Shown piece after piece: positions 5,267 through 8,615 of a DNA stretch of 8,615 bases; the first letter of the stretch is position 1; each line of letters opens with the position of its first letter. Under the pieces are notes generated by a model. The model worked only from the letters and a program-made list of their open reading frames with translations, made no database searches and was not told the DNA's origin. A program made the position numbers and the translations under genes. The stretch is from Firmicutes bacterium UBA6811 (GTDB lineage Bacteria > Bacillota > SHA-98 > UBA4971): assembly GCA_002452295.1 (NCBI GenBank), contig DKEX01000075.1, positions 1-8,615 on the forward strand, written 5' to 3'.

Positions 5267-7060
5267 TCACCCTCCGCACGACGAGCTTCTGGCGGACAGC
5301 ACCGAAAAGCCGAGCCACGGGAACGGGTCGTCGATCTCGCGCACATCGGCCACATACCGCGACGCTTCCTCACACGCCTTCGCATCGAGTCCGCCCCCGA
5401 GGAGCTTCTCGGCGTAGTCCATGAGCCTGTCGAACCGCCCGGCGTGCTCCCTGAAGCGCTTCGCCCCGTACTCGGTTGCCTGCCGCTCCGTCACGAGGAA
5501 CGGCCAGTCGCTGGAGATGAGCAAGAGGAACTCGCGCAACGCCTGGACCTTAACAGACTCCAGAAGCTCCGCCGAGGGCGCGCCGCCGGGACCGGGGCAC
5601 AGCGCGGCCAGCCGCTTCACCCGCGCCTCAGCGGCGTGGATCATCTCCCACATCCACGCGGTGCCGTCGTTGAGCCACACCTCGTGCTTGCCGCCCCGTC
5701 CCCAGGACGATTCCGGCACCTCGATGGCCGCCTTCGGCGGGTGGTCATCGAGGACCTGCCCCGCCGACCTTGCCGCCACCTCGGTGCTCCGCGAAAGCCC
5801 CCGGAGGACCTCGCCTAGCCAGTCGACGCCCTCATACCACCAGTGGCCGAAGAGCTCCGTGTCGTATGGCGCCACGATCACGCCGTGCTCGCCGGTTCTC
5901 TCCCGCCAGTCGGCCACGAGCTCGTGGACGAGCCCCACGAAGTGGGCTGCGTGCTCCTTCAACCTGGCCGATGCCGCGCCCGCGTCATACAGCTCCTTGG
6001 TGCCGAGGTCGGTGTCCCTGGACGTGACGCGCCAGTACTGCAACCCCGAGACGTCGTCCTTCTTGTGAAACTCGCGATACAGCCCGTCGCCCGGGTATCC
6101 CAGCCACGAGGACCACACCTGGGTCGTCACCCGCTCGTTGCGCCCGAAGCATGCCACCTTCGACCTGCCGACGAGGTAGGCCCTGAAGGTCGTACGCCCC
6201 GACCCCGCCCCGTCGCTTCCAGGGCCTCGGCCCTGGCCCCACGCCTCACTCCCGCCGCCAGTCCCGCCGCCGGCTCCGAAGTCGGCTCCGAAGTCGGCTC
6301 CGCCCTCTCCCCTGGGGCGTCGCCACCCGCTCGCCACCCCTATGGGCTCGCCACCCTCCACTGCATGCCTGTCAACAAAGAAGTATTCCAGCCCGAGAGC
6401 CTGCAGGTATTCCTCCAGGCCCGGCCCGTACGCGCACTCCGGCAGCCAGATCCCCCTCGGGGCGCGCCCGAACCGCCTCACGTAGCCCTCGCACCCTGCG
6501 GCAAGCTCGGCCCGGATGGAGGTATCCTCCTTGAGAAGCGGTAGATACGCGTGCGTAGCCGCAGACGTGATTATCTCGACGACCCCGCGCGCCTGAAGCT
6601 CGCCGAAGGCCCCGGCGATGTCCCGGCCGTAGTCGGTGCGGAAAGCGCCGATGGCCCGGCCGTATCTCTCGCAATACGCCGCCGCCTGCCGCTCGCGCGC
6701 GTGGTCGCCCGCAAGCCTGAAGCGCCCCCGGTCGTTCTCGGCGCGTGCAAGGCGCGCCTCCGCCCACCTGAGGAACCCATCCCGCATGTAATCGTCATCG
6801 AGCTGGTCGAGGAGGATCGGGGTGATGCCGATGGTCAGCGTCGCGGACGCCCGGGAGGCCTCACCGGAAACCGCCCGCAAGAGGTCCAGAAGCGGGATAT
6901 ATGACTCCAGCATGGCTTCATAGAGCCACTCTTCTCCGAAAGGCCACATCCCGGCTTTTCGGCAATAGGGTATATGGCTGTGGAGAACAAACACGAGAGA
7001 ACCCCCGAGTCGAACGTCGCCCGTGGCCGAACGCTCTTCCCTGCGCACCTCGCTGGACAT
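5267..7060 (-). CDS. Glycoside hydrolase family 57, 1,4-alpha-glucan branching enzyme type
   Basis: GH57 enzymes of this subgroup cleave an alpha-1,4 glucan and re-attach the piece by an alpha-1,6 bond. From ATG 7060 the protein has 597 residues. Visible landmarks are VLHSHIPY at 25-32, MWPFGEEWLYEAM at 38-50, the catalytic nucleophile Glu208 in WLPECAY, the acid/base Asp400 in APYDTELFGHWWYEG, LNDGTAWMWEMIH at 463-475, and the C-terminal helical domain with SSDWPF at 516-521. WSSWLGYPGDGLYREF is also typical of branching enzymes. The protein is longer than the roughly 520-560 residues I expect because of a Gly-rich insert at about 244-291. The start is uncertain: ATG 7060 has no clear ribosome-binding site, while GTG 6994 has GGGGG 7 nt upstream and would begin MFVLHSHIPY, still keeping the first conserved strand. 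The GT4 gene is 185 nt upstream and the fusion gene 53 nt downstream, as expected for a glucan-synthesis operon. Confidence 0.9.
   Translation of the reverse strand: MSSEVRREERSATGDVRLGGSLVFVLHSHIPYCRKAGMWPFGEEWLYEAMLESYIPLLDLLRAVSGEASRASATLTIGITPILLDQLDDDYMRDGFLRWAEARLARAENDRGRFRLAGDHARERQAAAYCERYGRAIGAFRTDYGRDIAGAFGELQARGVVEIITSAATHAYLPLLKEDTSIRAELAAGCEGYVRRFGRAPRGIWLPECAYGPGLEEYLQALGLEYFFVDRHAVEGGEPIGVASGWRRPRGEGGADFGADFGAGGGTGGGSEAWGQGRGPGSDGAGSGRTTFRAYLVGRSKVACFGRNERVTTQVWSSWLGYPGDGLYREFHKKDDVSGLQYWRVTSRDTDLGTKELYDAGAASARLKEHAAHFVGLVHELVADWRERTGEHGVIVAPYDTELFGHWWYEGVDWLGEVLRGLSRSTEVAARSAGQVLDDHPPKAAIEVPESSWGRGGKHEVWLNDGTAWMWEMIHAAEARVKRLAALCPGPGGAPSAELLESVKVQALREFLLLISSDWPFLVTERQATEYGAKRFREHAGRFDRLMDYAEKLLGGGLDAKACEEASRYVADVREIDDPFPWLGFSVLSARSSSCGG
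6188..6331 (-). other. Gly-rich low-complexity insert in the GH57 enzyme
   Basis: Residues about 244-291 are dominated by Gly with Ala, Ser, Asp and Arg. They lie between the conserved FFVDRHAV segment and the FGRNE...VWSSWLGYPGD segment. In other GH57 branching enzymes this interval is short, so about 40 extra residues are present. The frame is intact on both sides. The DNA contains a 12-bp tandem repeat, which suggests growth by slippage. Confidence 0.65.
6271..6302 (-). repeat. 12-bp tandem repeat inside the GH57 gene
   Basis: The unit CGGCTCCGAAGT (+ strand) occurs twice in full (6271-6282, 6283-6294), and the first 8 bases occur a third time (6295-6302). Being a multiple of three, it keeps frame and encodes the repeated peptide GADF-GADF-GA. 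It sits inside the Gly-rich insert and could vary in copy number between strains. Confidence 0.85.
7002..7006 (-). promoter_or_regulatory. Candidate G-run ribosome-binding site for an alternative GH57 start
   Basis: On the - strand GGGGG lies 7 nt before an in-frame GTG at 6994, the same arrangement as at three other genes in the window. If real, the GH57 protein starts 22 residues later than ATG 7060. Confidence 0.4.
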
Positions 7061-7245
7061 TGTTCTCGCGCAGCATCCCGTGCCATCTCAAGTCGGGAAC
7101 GGACGGCGCGGCCTCACCGGTTCGCCAGATCACACCGGCGGCGTCGGCCCCATCTCTCCGGCCGATATGGCACGCGAAGCCGCTCCCCCCTTTCATGTCA
7201 TGCATTTCATGGACTTGGACGCGCGTATCTGCCAGGGCACCGTGT
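7061..7245 (-). other. Gap between GT4 and GH57 genes
   Basis: The 185 nt contain one perfect 6-bp inverted repeat, TCGGCC (7144-7149) and GGCCGA (7160-7165), with a 10-nt loop and no T-run. I found no gene, clear promoter or terminator. The gap is long for an operon but nothing in it argues for a break in transcription. Confidence 0.4.
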
Positions 7246-8460
7246 CTACCATGGCGCACGTGCCGCCTCTTCGAGGACTCGCTGGTATACGGATCGAGTG
7301 GATGCTACCACGGCGTCCCAGCCGAACCTGGAGAGCGCCTCCTCGCGGCCCCGCTGCGAGATGAAGCTCCGAAAGCCCGGGTCCAGCAGCACTCGCCTTA
7401 TCCCCCAGGCGAGTGAATCGGCGCTGCCCGAGTAGACCTTGAGGCCCGTCTCCTCGTGCCGGACGACCTCGGCGAGCCCGCCGGTGTCTGACGCCACAAC
7501 AGGTGTGCCCCTCGCCATCGCCTCCAGGGCCACGATGCCGAACGGCTCATACAGGCTGGGGAACACCGCCACGTCCGCGGCGGCGTAGAGCGCGTCGCGT
7601 TCCTCGTCGCTGATGCGGCCGGCGAAGGCCACCGCCCGGCCGAGGCCCATGCTCGCCGCCTTCTCCCGCAGCACGCTCGCGTAGTAGCCGTCGCCCGCGA
7701 TGACGAACCTCGCGTTCGGCACCTCCGCGAGCACCTGCGGCACCGCATCGAGGAGCACGTGCACACCCTTCTCGTACACGAGCCTGCCCACGTAAAAGAC
7801 CAGCCGGTCCTCAGGGCGGGCGTAACGGAGCCGTGTCTGGCGGACGTATTCCTGGTCAGGCGGTGGGCCGGGGTCCACGCCGTTCGGGATGATGTCGATC
7901 TTGTCTGCCGGAAGCGAAAAGACCCTGTTGAGCTCGTCTGCCATGTACTGGCTGCAGCATATGACCCGCCACGCCTCGTAGGTGATCATCCACTCGACTT
8001 CATGAATATATTTCTGGAGGTCCGAGTGGATGCCTCTGTTTCTGCCGTACTCGGTAGAATGGACCGTGGTAACAAGGGGCACGTGCAGAGCATGCTTCAG
8101 CGATTTTGCCGCGAAGCCGGCGAGCCAGTCGTGCACGTGGAGGATGTCATACCTGCGCCGGCCCCGCACCTCCATCACCGTGCGGCTGGTAAGGCCGAAG
8201 TTCGCCTCCATGACGGTGTGAAGGAAACTCCCACCGCCCCCGCCGTAGGGGTCTCTCGCTGCCTGTATGCTGGACCGCGCGACCCTCGATACTTTCACCC
8301 CGTCTTGCACCGAGGTTGCAGCGTCGCCGCCGGAGCTTGCGCAGATGACATGGACCTTGTCCCCCTGTCTCGCGAGCGAGCGCGCCAGCCCCGCGACCGC
8401 CGCGCCAAGCCCGCCGACCACATCCGGCGGGTACTCGTATGAAAGCATCAGAATGCGCAT
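7246..8460 (-). CDS. GT-B glycosyltransferase family 4, glycogen-synthase-like
   Basis: A cytosolic retaining glycosyltransferase of 404 residues with two Rossmann domains. The N-terminal domain starts MRILMLSYEYPP and has the acceptor-site glycine loop VVGGLG at 14-19 and ILHVHDW at 106-112. The C-terminal donor domain has FYVGRLVYEKG (Arg226, Lys231), VIAGDG at 253-258, and the EX7E pair Glu305/Glu313 in EPFGIVALE, followed by GTPVVASDTGGLAEVV. This short GT4 type is common beside GH57 branching enzymes and is thought to make alpha-1,4-glucan from an NDP-glucose; it is distinct from the longer GT5 GlgA. ATG 8460 is preferred to the in-frame GTG at 8466 because AGGAGGG lies 8 nt before the ATG but only 2 nt before the GTG. 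It is the first gene of the - strand group. A role in polysaccharide or glycolipid synthesis remains possible, since GT4 substrates cannot be read from motifs alone. Confidence 0.9.
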   Translation of the reverse strand: MRILMLSYEYPPDVVGGLGAAVAGLARSLARQGDKVHVICASSGGDAATSVQDGVKVSRVARSSIQAARDPYGGGGGSFLHTVMEANFGLTSRTVMEVRGRRRYDILHVHDWLAGFAAKSLKHALHVPLVTTVHSTEYGRNRGIHSDLQKYIHEVEWMITYEAWRVICCSQYMADELNRVFSLPADKIDIIPNGVDPGPPPDQEYVRQTRLRYARPEDRLVFYVGRLVYEKGVHVLLDAVPQVLAEVPNARFVIAGDGYYASVLREKAASMGLGRAVAFAGRISDEERDALYAAADVAVFPSLYEPFGIVALEAMARGTPVVASDTGGLAEVVRHEETGLKVYSGSADSLAWGIRRVLLDPGFRSFISQRGREEALSRFGWDAVVASTRSVYQRVLEEAARAPW

Positions 8461-8468
8461 GGGCACGT

Positions 8469-8475
8469 CCCTCCT
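8469..8475 (-). promoter_or_regulatory. Strong Shine-Dalgarno site of the GT4 gene
   Basis: AGGAGGG on the - strand, 8 nt before ATG 8460. It is the only near-consensus site in the window, since the other genes use G-runs, which suggests the first gene of the operon is translated efficiently. Confidence 0.8.
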
Positions 8476-8533
8476 GTGTTACCATAGTTCGACAGATCCT
8501 CCTGGGTATCCTTCCGTTCCAGGGGATTCCTGG

Positions 8534-8559
8534 GGCGCGGCGGGAGCGGATGCCGCGCC
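8534..8559 (-). repeat. GC-rich hairpin in the leader of the GT4 operon
   Basis: Perfect 8-bp arms GGCGCGGC (8534-8541) and GCCGCGCC (8552-8559) with a 10-nt loop, about 75-100 nt upstream of the GT4 start. A smaller 5-bp repeat CCAGG/CCTGG (8519-8533) lies between it and the gene. No T-run follows on either strand, so it is not a classical terminator. It could be a leader structure, an operator, or chance in GC-rich DNA. Confidence 0.5.
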
Positions 8560-8615
8560 TGGACCGCGCCGAGGGCTGCAACGCAGGTCAGGGCTAAGTG
8601 AGGGTGCAAAAATGC

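Noticed and set aside
5214..5318. Upstream extension of the fusion gene by 35 residues
   Set aside because: It overlaps the GH57 3' end, and the family N-terminus MKAVVMAGG begins at 5213 behind a G-run site.
7246..8460. Classical GT5 glycogen synthase GlgA
   Set aside because: The protein is only 404 residues and has the GT4 form of the EX7E and N-terminal loops; GT5 enzymes are longer with a KxGGLGDV start.
8147..8581. A 144-codon - strand frame with an ATG near an AGGAGG at the leader of the GT4 gene
   Set aside because: It overlaps the GT4 gene in another frame; the AGGAGG to ATG spacing is too long and the product has no recognisable features.

Overview
The window is high-GC bacterial DNA with five confidently readable genes. 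The gene set is a MenA-type membrane prenyltransferase, a sugar-phosphate epimerase-type TIM barrel, a fused sugar-nucleotidyltransferase/phosphohexomutase, a GH57 branching enzyme and a GT4 glycogen-synthase-like enzyme. It suits a high-GC anaerobic or thermophilic member of the Bacillota (Clostridia-like) or another deep-branching bacterium. That assignment rests on family distribution only and is tentative. No rRNA, tRNA, CRISPR array, insertion sequence or phage gene was recognised.

Layout. Positions 1-454 hold no recognisable gene, only GC-rich sequence with several short hairpins. On the + strand follow a MenA-like prenyltransferase (518-1477), a 250-nt gap, and a xylose-isomerase-like TIM-barrel epimerase/isomerase (1728-2573). 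The rest is read from the - strand, in transcription order: a GT4 glycosyltransferase (8460-7246), a GH57 1,4-alpha-glucan branching enzyme (7060-5267) and a nucleotidyltransferase/hexapeptide/phosphohexomutase fusion (5213-2592). The + and - groups meet tail to tail with only 18 nt between stop codons. Positions 8461-8615 are the leader of the - strand group and contain a strong Shine-Dalgarno site and a GC-rich hairpin.

How the genes may work together. The three - strand genes look like a compact alpha-glucan (glycogen-like) synthesis unit. The fusion protein would interconvert hexose phosphates and/or make a nucleotide sugar, the GT4 enzyme would extend an alpha-glucan chain, and the GH57 enzyme would add branches. 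The fusion protein belongs to a family usually named mannose-1-phosphate guanylyltransferase, but its mutase half departs from canonical phosphohexomutase motifs at several active-site loops, so its real chemistry is open.

Points most worth a second look: the rewritten mutase active site; Gly/Ala/Ser-rich low-complexity inserts inside two adjacent conserved enzymes; and pure G-run ribosome-binding sites shared by most genes here, which raise a start-codon question for the GH57 gene.
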